DNA of 64,000 nucleotides from CAVZBW01 sp963778465 (GTDB taxonomy: Bacteria; Actinomycetota; Acidimicrobiia; Acidimicrobiales; RAAP-2), in contig CAVZUK010000003.1 in NCBI GenBank assembly GCA_963778465.1, positions 124,001 through 188,000 on the forward strand. Direction: 5' to 3'. Below are positions 9,203 to 17,295 of this stretch, in pieces (within the stretch, counting starts at the first letter, position 1; every line of letters starts with the position of its first letter). The position numbers and the translations under genes were made by a program. The notes below the pieces were generated by a model. It was not told the DNA's origin, ran no database searches, and saw nothing but the letters and a program-made list of their open reading frames with translations.

Positions 9203-9508
9203 ATGGACCTCGAAGCCGCATCTAGCCGCTTGACCCAGATCGCCGAGACGAGGCTCGCCTATGGCGACGAAGACGCCCCTTGGAGGGCCTACGCCGAGGT
9301 GTTGGTCATTGTGGCGCAGTTCAACCGGGATTTTGAGCCCCAGGAGCTGCAGGCTGGGGTGGTTGAGCGCCTCAAAGAGTTCATCGAGGATGTGCATAAG
9401 GCGCTGGAGAAGGTCGCTGGGGCTCTCAAGGGCGCCACGATCTCGGTCGGGGCCAGCACTCCGTTCACGCTCTCCGTGAGCCTGACGTTCTCCCCGAGCG
9501 CTGGCTAG
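9203..9508 (+). CDS. small hypothetical protein
   Basis: A 101-residue product that I do not recognise. It starts at ATG 9203 with a good aaggagg upstream. The sequence is mostly amphipathic helix (about residues 5-70, including FIEDVHKALEKVAGALKG), followed by a short Ser/Thr-rich beta-like tail. There is no signal peptide or membrane helix. Codon use is less GC3-biased than in neighbours, which may mark a recently acquired gene or a weak call. It stands alone between two secreted enzymes. Confidence 0.5.
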   Translation: MDLEAASSRLTQIAETRLAYGDEDAPWRAYAEVLVIVAQFNRDFEPQELQAGVVERLKEFIEDVHKALEKVAGALKGATISVGASTPFTLSVSLTFSPSAG

Positions 9509-9629
9509 GGGCGACACCTTCGCATGCCCCATGGAGTATGACGACGCCTGGTAATCGGGACGCGCAGGCAGCCCGACGACGCCGCACACGACCGATCGGC
9601 AGGTGCCTTGACACTCGAATCGCGACCTG

Positions 9630-11186
9630 ATGACATTCAACGTTCAATCGCAATTCACGGTGACCCCTGCTGGTGGGGCACAAGGGAGAGCCGGGGGGGG
9701 TCAAGAGGTGCAACACGCGCGCGGGCGGTGCGGCTCGGGCCGGCTCTTGGGAGTCTTGGGTGGCGTTTTCCTCCTGGTGACATCGGTCGCTGGTCCTTTG
9801 ACGGAGCACGCCGGGGCAGCGGGTACCGCCTCGGTCTACGAGGAGGCGGCGACGTTCACGGGGCCGCTCACGGTGGGACACGTGAGCGAGCCGATCACGG
9901 CGCTCCCCACGAACTTGGAGGCCCACGACTACGTCGAGCAAGAGTTCTCCGCTGCCGGCACCGCACATGCGTTTCGTGCCACGTCCGCCCCCGCGGACGG
10001 GAGGTGGATCGTCACCCCCACGACCTCGTCACCGTATCGGACCCGCATCCTGGTCCGGCGGCCCGCCGACCCGAAGAGATTCAGTGGGACCGTGATCGTG
10101 GAGTGGATGAACGAGACCGCCGGGGAGTCGGCCCCCGACTGGGACTACCTCAACCCGGAGATCATGGAGGCCGGAGATGCGTGGGTCGGGGTCTCTGCAC
10201 AGGCTCTCAACGTCGAAGGCGGCTCGTCACTGCTCAGTGGCGGTGAGGTCTCCGGCGCGGTTCAGGGTCTCAAGCAAGAGGAGCCCGAGCGCTACGGCGA
10301 CCTGCACCACCCCGGCGATCAATACTCGTTCGACATCTATGACCAGATCGCCTTCGGCCTACGCCATGGGGCTTCGAGCGTCCTGGGGCCACTCCATGCT
10401 CACCACGTCCTGGCGGTGGGTGAGTCACAGTCGGCCTCCTATCTGACGACGTTCGCCGATGCCTTCGAGCCACACGGTTATCCCTACGACGGCATCTTCA
10501 TCCACAGCCGCGGCCTGTCCGGAGCTCCGCTCGACGGGGCATCGATAACCGCGAAGTCGGCACAGTCCCCTCTCTTGATTCGAACCGACCTCCGGGTCCC
10601 GGTCTTCATGTCCGAGACGCAGACCGATCTGATCCTGCTGGGCTATGCCGGAGCGCAACAGCCGAACACCGAGCACATCCGAACCTGGGAGATCGCCGGC
10701 ACCTCCCACGTGGACACCTACGAGGTCAATGGGAACGCCGGTGTGCTCGGCTGCACGACGCCCGTCAACACCGGCCCGCAGCACGTCGTCGTCCAGGCAG
10801 CATTTGCGGATTTCAGCCGTTGGGTCACCGAGGGGACGCCCCCGCCGTCTCCCGCTCCGTTCACGCTCCAGACGACCAACCCCGCCACGCTGGCACTGGA
10901 CCCGCACGGCAACGTGATCGGCGGGGTGCGGACACCGGCCGTCGACGTCCCGGTATCCACGCTGAGCGGTTCGGCACCAGCCGGCACATCGATCCTCTGC
11001 TCTCTCTTCGGAACGACGACCGCCTTCAGCACCGCCGAGCTGGCGAGCCTCTACGGCTCGGAGTCGAACTACCTCTCGAGGTACACCGCGGACCTCGACA
11101 AGGCCATCGCCCACCGGTACCTGCTGCCCTCCGAGCGGGCAGAGTTGCTGGCGGGGGCCCGCGAGGTGCAGATCACTTCGAGCTGA
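9630..11186 (+). CDS. secreted alpha/beta-hydrolase domain protein
   Basis: 518 residues as read from ATG 9630; an internal GTG at 9708 is an alternative start that places the signal peptide at the very N-terminus (GRLLGVLGGVFLLVTSVAGP, then an Ala-rich cleavage region). The mature part matches the large secreted alpha/beta-hydrolase-domain family of actinobacteria: GTVIVEWMNETAGESAPDWDY, then the nucleophile elbow HVLAVGESQSASYL with Ser as likely nucleophile, and AGTSHVDTY with the catalytic His near residue 368. The natural substrate of this family is poorly defined, probably an ester. It is a monocistronic rightward gene. Confidence 0.82.
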   Translation: MTFNVQSQFTVTPAGGAQGRAGGGQEVQHARGRCGSGRLLGVLGGVFLLVTSVAGPLTEHAGAAGTASVYEEAATFTGPLTVGHVSEPITALPTNLEAHDYVEQEFSAAGTAHAFRATSAPADGRWIVTPTTSSPYRTRILVRRPADPKRFSGTVIVEWMNETAGESAPDWDYLNPEIMEAGDAWVGVSAQALNVEGGSSLLSGGEVSGAVQGLKQEEPERYGDLHHPGDQYSFDIYDQIAFGLRHGASSVLGPLHAHHVLAVGESQSASYLTTFADAFEPHGYPYDGIFIHSRGLSGAPLDGASITAKSAQSPLLIRTDLRVPVFMSETQTDLILLGYAGAQQPNTEHIRTWEIAGTSHVDTYEVNGNAGVLGCTTPVNTGPQHVVVQAAFADFSRWVTEGTPPPSPAPFTLQTTNPATLALDPHGNVIGGVRTPAVDVPVSTLSGSAPAGTSILCSLFGTTTAFSTAELASLYGSESNYLSRYTADLDKAIAHRYLLPSERAELLAGAREVQITSS

Positions 11187-11264
11187 CCGCACCTTCGGGG
11201 GCCAGGCCGGCCTCCGGCGTCATGGGAGGCTCCCCCAAGCACGACCGAGGTTCACGCGTTGGCG

Positions 11265-11531
11265 CTACCTGCCAGTGCGCTCCCGGTGTGCGCATCCCGG
11301 CCAGCAGCAGGGACGGCGCATCCCTTCCTCGAGCTCCTCCTGGGTCCGCCGTATGCGGCGAGCTCGGGTCGCCTCCTGCTTGGCATTCTCGACCCAGCAG
11401 ATGAACTCGTTGCGAGCCAGGGGCGTGATGTCGTTCCACGCATCGAGAGCGGTGGTGTTCGCGATCAGCGCCTCGCGCAGGTCTCCGGGCAGCTTGTGCA
11501 CAACCCCACCAGGCACTCGTTGGCCAGCCAC
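11265..11531 (-). CDS. YdeI/OmpD-associated family protein, short form
   Basis: An 88-residue protein from GTG 11531. The pattern LPGDLREALIANTTALDAW, LARNEFICWVENAKQEATRARRI and TQEELEEGMR is the C-terminal domain of the YdeI/OmpD-associated family (bacteriocin-protection domain). Longer members also have an N-terminal DUF1905-like domain, which is absent here. The C-terminal tail has an unusual CCWPGC motif. It lies just downstream of dnaB on the same strand with a 40-base gap. Its molecular role is not established. Confidence 0.7.
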   Translation of the reverse strand: MAGQRVPGGVVHKLPGDLREALIANTTALDAWNDITPLARNEFICWVENAKQEATRARRIRRTQEELEEGMRRPCCWPGCAHRERTGR

Positions 11532-11571
11532 GAGACCACGGTAGCGGTCACGTCTGCCGCATCACCGCCTC

Positions 11572-12957
11572 TCAGATGCGAGACATGTTGTCGAAGCGGG
11601 CGTACTGGCTACGAAAGGCCAGCTGCACGTTTCCCGTGCGACCGTTTCGGTGCTTGGCCACGATGACCTCGGCCAGGCCACGGCGGTCCATCGGCGCGTC
11701 GGAATCGTAGGCCTCCTCCCGGTAGAGGAAGACGACGACGTCGGCGTCCTGCTCGAGGCTCCCGGACTCCCGCAGGTCCGAGAGCATCGGCCGCTTGTCC
11801 TGGCGAGCCTCGAGGTTCCGGGAAAGCTGGGAGAGTGCGACCACGGGAACCTCGAGCTCGCGGGCGAGGATCTTCAGGCCGCGACTGATCTCGGCCACCT
11901 CGACCTGACGGTTCTCGGCCCTCGATCGGCCCGAGCCGGTCATCAGCTGGAGGTAGTCGACGACCACCAGACCGAGATCGCCGGCGTTCTTGCGGAGGCG
12001 GCGGGCCCGCGCCCGGATGTCCATCACCGTGGCGTTGGGGTTGTCGTCGATGTAGATCGGGGCGTCGCTCATCCGGCTGATGGCGTGGCTCAGCTTGGGC
12101 CAGTCGGGGTCCCGGAGGTGCCCGATCCGGAGGCGGTGAGCGTCCACCAGGGCCTCAGACGACAGGAGCCGTTGCGTCAGCTCCAGGTGCCCCATCTCGA
12201 GCGACACCAGAAGGACCGGCCGCTGGACGGTCACGCCGACGTGGGCCACCATGCCGAGCGCGAAGCTCGTCTTACCCATGGCCGGTCGGGCCCCGACGAT
12301 CGTCAGGCTCGAGGGCTGGAGCCCCGCCAGCATCTCGTCGAGGTCGACGTAGCCCGTGGGGGTCCCGGTCACGGTGTCACCGCGCTCGTGGAGCTGCTCG
12401 ATCCGCTCGAGGCTCGGGAGGAGGAGGTCCCCGAGCGGTGCCACGGTGTCCACGGCCTTGCGCTGGGCGACGTCGAAGACCATGGTCTCGGCCCGGTCCA
12501 GGGCCGCCGTCACGTCCTCAGGGGCGCTGTAGCCGATCTCCGCGATCTCGCCGGCGACCCCAACGAGCCGGCGCAGCAGCGCGTGCTCCTCGACGATGCG
12601 GGCGTAGTGGATGGCGTTGGCCGTGGACGGGGTCGTCGTCTGCAGCGACACCAGCACCGAGGGGTCCCCGACCGATTCGATCAGGGCCTTGCGCCGGAGC
12701 TCGTCGGTGACGGTGACGGCATCGATCGGCTCGCCGGCCTCGAAGAGGCTCTGGATGGCGGAGAAGATGTGGGCGTGGGCCGGCTTGTAGAAGTCCTCCG
12801 GCCCGCAGATGTCCATCGCTGCGGCGACGGCGTCGGCCGACAGCAGCATGGCGCCGAGGAGCGACTCCTCGGCCTCGAGATTGCTGGGAGGTATCCGCGC
12901 ACCGGCCGACGCTGTCCGAAGGGGACGCGGCCGGCCTTCGTCAAAGGCCTGAACCAT
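11572..12957 (-). CDS. dnaB: replicative DNA helicase DnaB
   Basis: 461 residues from ATG 12957; the frame is open further upstream but the family start (PPSNLEAEESLLGAMLLS) begins shortly after this Met. The N-terminal helical domain contacts primase. The RecA-like motor shows Walker A GARPAMGKTSFALG, the Walker B region LGLVVVDYLQLM and the C-terminal QLSRNLEARQDKRPMLSDLR motif with REEAYDSD. No intein interrupts it, unlike some actinobacterial dnaB genes. It forms a hexamer that unwinds DNA at the fork. It ends the rpsF-ssb-rpsR-rplI-dnaB cluster, with about 190 bases separating it from rplI, so it may have its own promoter. Confidence 0.97.
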   Translation of the reverse strand: MVQAFDEGRPRPLRTASAGARIPPSNLEAEESLLGAMLLSADAVAAAMDICGPEDFYKPAHAHIFSAIQSLFEAGEPIDAVTVTDELRRKALIESVGDPSVLVSLQTTTPSTANAIHYARIVEEHALLRRLVGVAGEIAEIGYSAPEDVTAALDRAETMVFDVAQRKAVDTVAPLGDLLLPSLERIEQLHERGDTVTGTPTGYVDLDEMLAGLQPSSLTIVGARPAMGKTSFALGMVAHVGVTVQRPVLLVSLEMGHLELTQRLLSSEALVDAHRLRIGHLRDPDWPKLSHAISRMSDAPIYIDDNPNATVMDIRARARRLRKNAGDLGLVVVDYLQLMTGSGRSRAENRQVEVAEISRGLKILARELEVPVVALSQLSRNLEARQDKRPMLSDLRESGSLEQDADVVVFLYREEAYDSDAPMDRRGLAEVIVAKHRNGRTGNVQLAFRSQYARFDNMSRI

Positions 12958-13148
12958 GGTGCCCCTACGTTGCTCCCATCGGCCTGTGTGACGGAAGAGA
13001 GAAAAGTTGGGGATTCTCCCCTCTCTGGGGAACATCTCTGTGGACAGGCGGTGGATGGCCGGAGCCCGCTTGGGGAAGATCGGATCCACTGTGCACGGGG
13101 ACCATGCCCCCATGGTGCAGGGGGGTTGTAACAGCCCCCTGGCCGGGC

Positions 13149-13598
13149 TCAGTCTGCCCCGACCACCTCCACCGTGACGACCGTCACCACGTCGCGGTGC
13201 AGCTCCACGGTCACCTCCCGAGAGCCGACCTCCTTGATCGGCTCGGGCAGGACCACGTGCTGGCGATCCAGGTCGACGCCCAGCTGTTGGAGCGCTGCCT
13301 CGGCGACGTCCGCGGAGCTCACCGAGCCGAAGAGTCGCCCGGTCGAGCCGGCGCGAGCGCTCACCGTGAGCGTGGCGCCCGCGAGGACCCGGGCCTGAGT
13401 CTCGGCGGCCTCCCGGTCTCGCGCCACTCGCAGATCGCGGGCTCGCCGCATGGAGCCGGCCTGCGTCTCGATGCCCTTGGTGGCCACGATGGCCCGGCCG
13501 CTCGGCAACAGGAAGTTGCGCGCGTAGCCCCCCGAGACGTCCACGATGTCCCCGCGGTGACCGACGCCCGTCACGTCGTCACGCAAGACGAGCCGCAT
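13149..13598 (-). CDS. rplI: 50S ribosomal protein L9
   Basis: 149 residues, the standard bacterial length. The N-terminal RNA-binding domain (MRLVLRDDVTGVGHRGDIVDVSGGYARNFLLP) contains the conserved glycine and YARNFL signature. A long connecting helix rich in Ala/Arg/Glu leads to the C-terminal domain (GRLFGSVSSADVAEAL). The ATG at 13598 overlaps by one base a TGA that closes the long acidic frame following rpsR, which suggests translational coupling with that frame. Confidence 0.96.
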   Translation of the reverse strand: MRLVLRDDVTGVGHRGDIVDVSGGYARNFLLPSGRAIVATKGIETQAGSMRRARDLRVARDREAAETQARVLAGATLTVSARAGSTGRLFGSVSSADVAEAALQQLGVDLDRQHVVLPEPIKEVGSREVTVELHRDVVTVVTVEVVGAD

Positions 13599-13885
13599 CA
13601 GGCCTCGCCCCCCTCGGCCGACCCACCGCCGTCGGCACGAACTGCCTCGACTTCCGCGCCGGCTCGATTCTCTGCGCCGGCTCGATTCTCTGTGCCGGCA
13701 ACGGCGCCGGCGCCGGCGCCGTTGGACACGGGAGCCCGATCAGCCCCGTCGGGCCTCGGACGATCGCGGCCCTCTCGTCCCTCTCGGTCCCTCGCGACCT
13801 TCTCGTCCCTCGCGACCTTCTCGTCCCTCACGGCCGTCTCGCCCGTCTCGCCGCCCCCGCGTACCGGGACGTTCGGTGACGGTGC
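13598..13885 (-). other. GC3-rich frame after rpsR, probable displaced S18 tail
   Basis: One base out of register with rpsR, this frame runs to a TGA that overlaps the rplI ATG. It is much more GC3-biased than the rpsR frame over the same bases. Two exact 18-bp direct repeats lie in it, at 13792-13827 and 13657-13692, each giving a repeated six-residue unit (VARDEK and ENRAGA). The rest is Gly/Ala/Glu-rich low complexity. I infer that it is the true C-terminal extension of S18 displaced by one extra base near a run of five G. An unrelated small ORF is possible but lacks a start signal. Confidence 0.5.
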
Positions 13886-14141
13886 GCTGGGTGTAGGGGA
13901 GCAGTACCAGCTCACGGGCCGTCTTGATGGCCTGAGCGATATCACGCTGATGCTGTGCGCAATTCCCCGTGACCCGGCGCGACCGGATCTTGCCCCGGTC
14001 GCTCATGTACTTGCGCAGGAGGTTGACGTCCTTGTAGTCGACCCAATCGATGTGATCACGACACAGGGCGCAGGGCTTCTTCTTGACCTTGCGGTTCACG
14101 TCCTTTGGGGACCGGCGCCCCCGGAAGTTTCCCCGCGCCAT
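13740..14141 (-). CDS. rpsR: 30S ribosomal protein S18, likely frameshifted tail
   Basis: The S18 core (MARGNFRGRRSPKDVNRKV, then CALCRDHIDWVDYKDVNLLRKY and RRVTGNCAQHQRDIAQAIKTAREL) is clear over about the first 80 residues and retains Cys residues of the zinc-binding paralogue type. It starts at ATG 14141, with GAGGAG embedded in the end of ssb as ribosome-binding site. The literal frame then runs about 45 residues of Gly-Arg-Glu repeat to a stop at 13740. S18 is normally 75-95 residues. A neighbouring frame has far better GC3 and ends at the rplI start, so the literal tail is doubtful. Confidence 0.88.
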   Translation of the reverse strand: MARGNFRGRRSPKDVNRKVKKKPCALCRDHIDWVDYKDVNLLRKYMSDRGKIRSRRVTGNCAQHQRDIAQAIKTARELVLLPYTQRTVTERPGTRGRRDGRDGREGREGREGREGREGPRGTRGPRSSEARRG

Positions 14142-14621
14142 CAGAAGGGCTCCTCGTCGTGCCCGTACCCGGCCTGGGGAGCGGGGGCCTGGGACTGCTG
14201 CCCGCGACCGCCGCCGCCGCCGACCGCCGCCGCCGCGGGAGCCGTCACCGGGACCACGCCGGTCGTTCTTCGTCACCTGCGCGGTCGCCCACCGCAGCGA
14301 CGGACCGATCTCGTCCGCCACCACCTCGACCTTGGAGCGGCGATCCCCGTCGGGGGTCTCCCAGCTCCTCTGCTCGAGCCGGCCGGCGACCAGCACACGT
14401 GATCCTCGGGCCAGGCTCTCGCTCACGTTCTCCGCCATCTCGCGCCAGCAGACGACGTCGAAGAAGCTCGTCGCCTCCTCCCACTCCTGGGTCTGGCGGT
14501 TCTGCCAGCGGCGGTTGACCGCCAGACCGAAGGACGCGGTCGGCTGTCCGGTGTTGGTGAACCGCAGCTCGGGATCCCGCGTCACGTTGCCCACGAGGAC
14601 AACGGTGTTGTCAGTCGCCAT
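14141..14621 (-). CDS. ssb: single-stranded DNA-binding protein, frameshifted in a CGG run
   Basis: The OB-fold (MATDNTVVLVGNVTRDPELR, FGLAVNRRW, FFDVVCWREMAENV, RVLVAGRLEQRSWE) begins at ATG 14621, overlapping the end of rpsF by 11 bases. Beyond the CGG repeat at about 14200-14240 the literal frame turns into Arg-rich nonsense and runs on into rpsR without a stop. The next frame gives GQQSQAPAPQAGYGHDEEPF and TGA, a textbook acidic SSB tip that binds partner proteins; its stop overlaps the rpsR start by one base. One extra base (or two missing) in the repeat explains this. A consensus error is most likely because ssb is essential. Confidence 0.9.
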
Positions 14622-15033
14622 GTGCCTCTCCTCTCCCTGCCGTGACGCGCCTCGGGCCACTCGCGCCGTCCCGATCCGACCTCGACTGTTCCCGACGTGG
14701 CTGGTCGCGGCGCGTGTGCTCCCGCCGGCCGGATCCCTGCGCCACCTTGTCGGGGATCCGCACCACCTTGTGCCGCAGGACCTCGTCGGCGAGCGAGAGC
14801 AGGCGGTCGAGTTCGTCCACGAGAGCGGGCTCCCCGGAGAACTCGATCACCACGTAGTAGCCCTCGCGGCGGTGGCGCACCTCGTAGGCGAGGGGCCGCC
14901 GGCCCCAGCGATCGACCGCCCCCGGCGTGCCGCCCCGGGTGCGCACCGTCTCGAGGATGCGCTCGACGACGGCCTGGATCGCGGGTGGCTCCGCGCCCGT
15001 GTCGAAGATGACCATGACTTCGTATGGCCGCAC
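14611..15033 (-). CDS. rpsF: 30S ribosomal protein S6
   Basis: 140 residues. The ferredoxin-like S6 fold is plain: MRPYEVMVIFDTGAEPPAI at the start, then WGRRPLAYEVRHRREGYYVVIEF and VLRHKVVRI. The family is usually 95-105 residues; this protein carries a further 40-residue Arg/Gly/Ser-rich tail (from about GSGRREHTRRDQP) of unknown role. S6 pairs with S18 in the 30S platform. It is the first gene of the leftward rpsF-ssb-rpsR-rplI cluster. Confidence 0.95.
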   Translation of the reverse strand: MRPYEVMVIFDTGAEPPAIQAVVERILETVRTRGGTPGAVDRWGRRPLAYEVRHRREGYYVVIEFSGEPALVDELDRLLSLADEVLRHKVVRIPDKVAQGSGRREHTRRDQPRREQSRSDRDGASGPRRVTAGRGEAHGD

Positions 15034-15225
15034 GAGCGGCTCACCTCCCTCCGGACCGGCCAGCTACCGCCTTGGCCGGGCCCCGACCTGCGGGGCAGGG
15101 TCTGTTTGCTGATGGAACTTCTCGTGATCGGGGTTCCCCGTCCTCGGAGCACCCGATCGTGCCGTTCGGCCGAGCCATCGTAGCCGCGACCAGCGACGCG
15201 TCCGGACGCAGCCCGGCGCGAACCC

Positions 15226-16113
15226 TCAGGTCGCCCCGTCCGCCACGACGCCCGGGACGGCGACCGTCGCGTGCTTCGAGGCCGCGGCCTCGAGGGCGGC
15301 GTTGCCGTGGTAGCTCTCGGCCTCGGTCGGGAACCGGCCCGCCCGGACGTCGGCGGCGAAGGCGGCGACCGCCGAGGTCGCCTCCGTCCCGAGCTCGGCG
15401 TACCGCCGGACGAACTTGGGGGTCCTGCCAAAGGAGAGTCCGAGCAGGTCGGGGCCCACGAGCACCTGGCCGTCGCAGTGGGGGCCCGCCCCGATCCCGA
15501 TCGTCGGGACGTCCACCCCCTCCGTCACCGCCGCCCCGACGACGTCGGGCACCCCCTCGATCACCACGGCGAAGCACCCGGCGTCGACGACCGCACGCGC
15601 GGCCTCCGCCAGCGCCTGAGCCGCCTCCTTGGTGCGGGCCTGGACCCGGTAGCCGCCCATGACGTGCACCGACTGCGGCGTCAGGCCGAGGTGACCCATG
15701 ACGGGGATCTCCGCGGCCACGATGGCCTCGATCACCGGGGCCCGTACCGGCCCGCCCTCGAGCTTGACCGCCCCGGCTCCGGCACGCACGAGGCGCGCCG
15801 CGTTGCGGACCGCGTCCTCGGGGCCCAGGTGGTAGCTCATCCATGGCATATCGCCGACCACGAGCGCCCTCGGCCGGGCGCGGGCGACCGCGGAAACGTG
15901 ATGCACCATGTCGTCCACGGTGACCTGGAGGGTGTCCTCGTAGCCGAGGACCACGTTGGCCACCGAGTCCCCCACGAGGATCATGTCGACCCCGGCGGCG
16001 TCCACGATCCGGGCCATCGGGTAGTCGTACGCGGTGACCATCACGAGCGCCTCCCCGCCGAGGCGTCTCTTGCGTCCGCGAACCTCGGGGACGCTGATGG
16101 CCGGCCCGGTCAT
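15226..16113 (-). CDS. panB: 3-methyl-2-oxobutanoate hydroxymethyltransferase
   Basis: 295 residues from ATG 16113. PanB transfers a hydroxymethyl group from methylene-tetrahydrofolate to 2-oxoisovalerate in pantothenate synthesis. Visible signatures are MVTAYDYPMARIVDAAGVDMILVGDS (metal-binding Asp), VGDMPWMSYH, VKLEGG with the Lys/Glu pair, PVMGHLGLTPQSVH and FAVVIEGVP, and TIGIGAGPHCDGQVLV. The ATG overlaps the stop of the upstream DUF5318 gene by four bases (ATGA), so the two are probably translationally coupled. No panC is seen in the window. Confidence 0.96.
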   Translation of the reverse strand: MTGPAISVPEVRGRKRRLGGEALVMVTAYDYPMARIVDAAGVDMILVGDSVANVVLGYEDTLQVTVDDMVHHVSAVARARPRALVVGDMPWMSYHLGPEDAVRNAARLVRAGAGAVKLEGGPVRAPVIEAIVAAEIPVMGHLGLTPQSVHVMGGYRVQARTKEAAQALAEAARAVVDAGCFAVVIEGVPDVVGAAVTEGVDVPTIGIGAGPHCDGQVLVGPDLLGLSFGRTPKFVRRYAELGTEATSAVAAFAADVRAGRFPTEAESYHGNAALEAAASKHATVAVPGVVADGAT

Positions 16114-16544
16114 GCCTGCTGGCCGGCCCGTCGCCGCCGCGAGACCCGCCCTCCCGCGGGGTAGCGGCGCAAAAGGTGGTGCCAGGAACAGCTCGGGCAC
16201 ACCTCCACCGCGTAGCAGACCACTGGCTCGACCCGGCTACAGAGCCGGCGCAGCTCCGCCGCGCTCCCCGGGCAACGTCCCCCGGGCGGCAGCCTCGGGC
16301 CGAAGACGAAGGTGACCGTCGCCGTCTTGCTCTTTGCGCAGATCGGGCAGTCCTCGTCGGTCGGGACACCCACGTTGCGGGCCGCTCGGACCAGCTCGGG
16401 ATGGGCGTCGCAGACGTCCACCCGTGACAGCCGGCCACGCTCCACGTCCCGAACGACGGCGTCGCGCAGGAGCCGGTACTCGACGCGTGCCATCCCAGCT
16501 CGGTCGGCCTTGCCCGACGTCCCGGTTCCGGGGGTCACGGTCAT
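16110..16544 (-). CDS. DUF5318 family protein
   Basis: 144 residues from ATG 16544 (an internal ATG at 16493 is also possible). It matches the actinobacterial DUF5318 pattern: VEYRLLRDAVVRDVERGRLSRVDVCDAHPELVRAARNVG, then a zinc-ribbon-like pair CPIC...CPSC with FVFGPRL between and a final WHHLLRRY. Function is unknown. In mycobacteria the homologue lies in the same neighbourhood between ino1/PadR and the rpsF cluster. The stop overlaps panB. It is divergent from the PadR regulator, with 109 bases between starts. Confidence 0.85.
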   Translation of the reverse strand: MTVTPGTGTSGKADRAGMARVEYRLLRDAVVRDVERGRLSRVDVCDAHPELVRAARNVGVPTDEDCPICAKSKTATVTFVFGPRLPPGGRCPGSAAELRRLCSRVEPVVCYAVEVCPSCSWHHLLRRYPAGGRVSRRRRAGQQA

Positions 16545-16626
16545 CGGCCACAGGCTACCGACGCGGCGGCTCGCACCGACACCTTGCCGCCGACGCCGTG
16601 ACGGGGGTCCTGATGTATCCAATCGC

Positions 16627-16643
16627 TATATCGATCCGATATA
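16627..16643. promoter_or_regulatory. perfect 7-3-7 dyad before PadR gene
   Basis: TATATCG-ATC-CGATATA is a perfect inverted repeat ending 10 bases before the PadR start codon, in an AT-rich patch unusual for this genome. PadR-family repressors usually bind such AT-rich dyads over their own promoters, so this is a likely autoregulatory operator for the PadR-ino1 pair. Confidence 0.65.
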
Positions 16644-16653
16644 TACTGCTCCC

Positions 16654-17295
16654 ATGCTCGACATGGCGATCCTCGGCCTCCTCCAGGGCCAGGAGCTCCA
16701 CGGCTACGAGATCCGCCGGCAGCTGAGAGATCGGCTCGGTATCTGGTCCAACGTCTCGTTCGGCTCGCTCTATCCCGCCCTGGCCCGGCTGGAGCGCACC
16801 GGCGCAGTCGAGGCCATCACGACCCCCAACGCCGCCACCCCGAGCAACCCGCCCCCTCCCCCGACGGGCTCGCTCAGCGGAGAGTGGGCCGTCTTCCGCG
16901 CCCGCCGCCGGGACCACACGCACCGGCGCCGGTCGCGCAAGGTCTACCGGATCACCGAGGAGGGCGGCCGGCTGTTCGCGACGCTGCTCGAGGAGGACCC
17001 CGGGCCGGACGACGCCCGGGGCTTCGCCCTCCGGTGGGCCTTCGCCCGTCACCTCTCGCCCCGAGCGCGGCGGTCGCTGCTCGTGCGGCGGCACGACCAA
17101 CTGGTCACGCGGATGTCGGAGGTGCGGGGAGCGCTCGCCGACACCCAGCTCGATCCGTACGCGCGATCCGCGGTCGAGCATGCGGCCGAGACGCTCGAAC
17201 ACGATGTCGGATGGACCGAACGCCTACTCGAGGCCGAGGACGCGTTGCGCACCATCCACGAGGACCTGGAAGTTCAGTCGAAGGAGCCCAGATGA
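16654..17295 (+). CDS. PadR-family transcriptional regulator
   Basis: 213 residues from ATG 16654. The winged helix is MLDMAILGLLQGQELHGYEIRRQL, then WSNVSFGSLYPALARLERTGAV, and the wing strand RKVYRITEEGGRLF. An unusual Pro-rich insertion with basic residues (about residues 53-90, ASPSNPPPPP-like) sits between helix 3 and the wing. The C-terminal dimerisation helices follow. The gene overlaps ino1 by four bases (ATGA), so it forms an operon with it; the mycobacterial homologue is also next to ino1. A perfect AT-rich dyad lies just upstream of the start. Confidence 0.9.
   Translation: MLDMAILGLLQGQELHGYEIRRQLRDRLGIWSNVSFGSLYPALARLERTGAVEAITTPNAATPSNPPPPPTGSLSGEWAVFRARRRDHTHRRRSRKVYRITEEGGRLFATLLEEDPGPDDARGFALRWAFARHLSPRARRSLLVRRHDQLVTRMSEVRGALADTQLDPYARSAVEHAAETLEHDVGWTERLLEAEDALRTIHEDLEVQSKEPR

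Noticed and set aside
13740..14621. A natural SSB-S18 fusion protein
   Set aside because: The neighbouring frame has a typical SSB tip and stop directly before rpsR, so the fusion arises from a frame slip.
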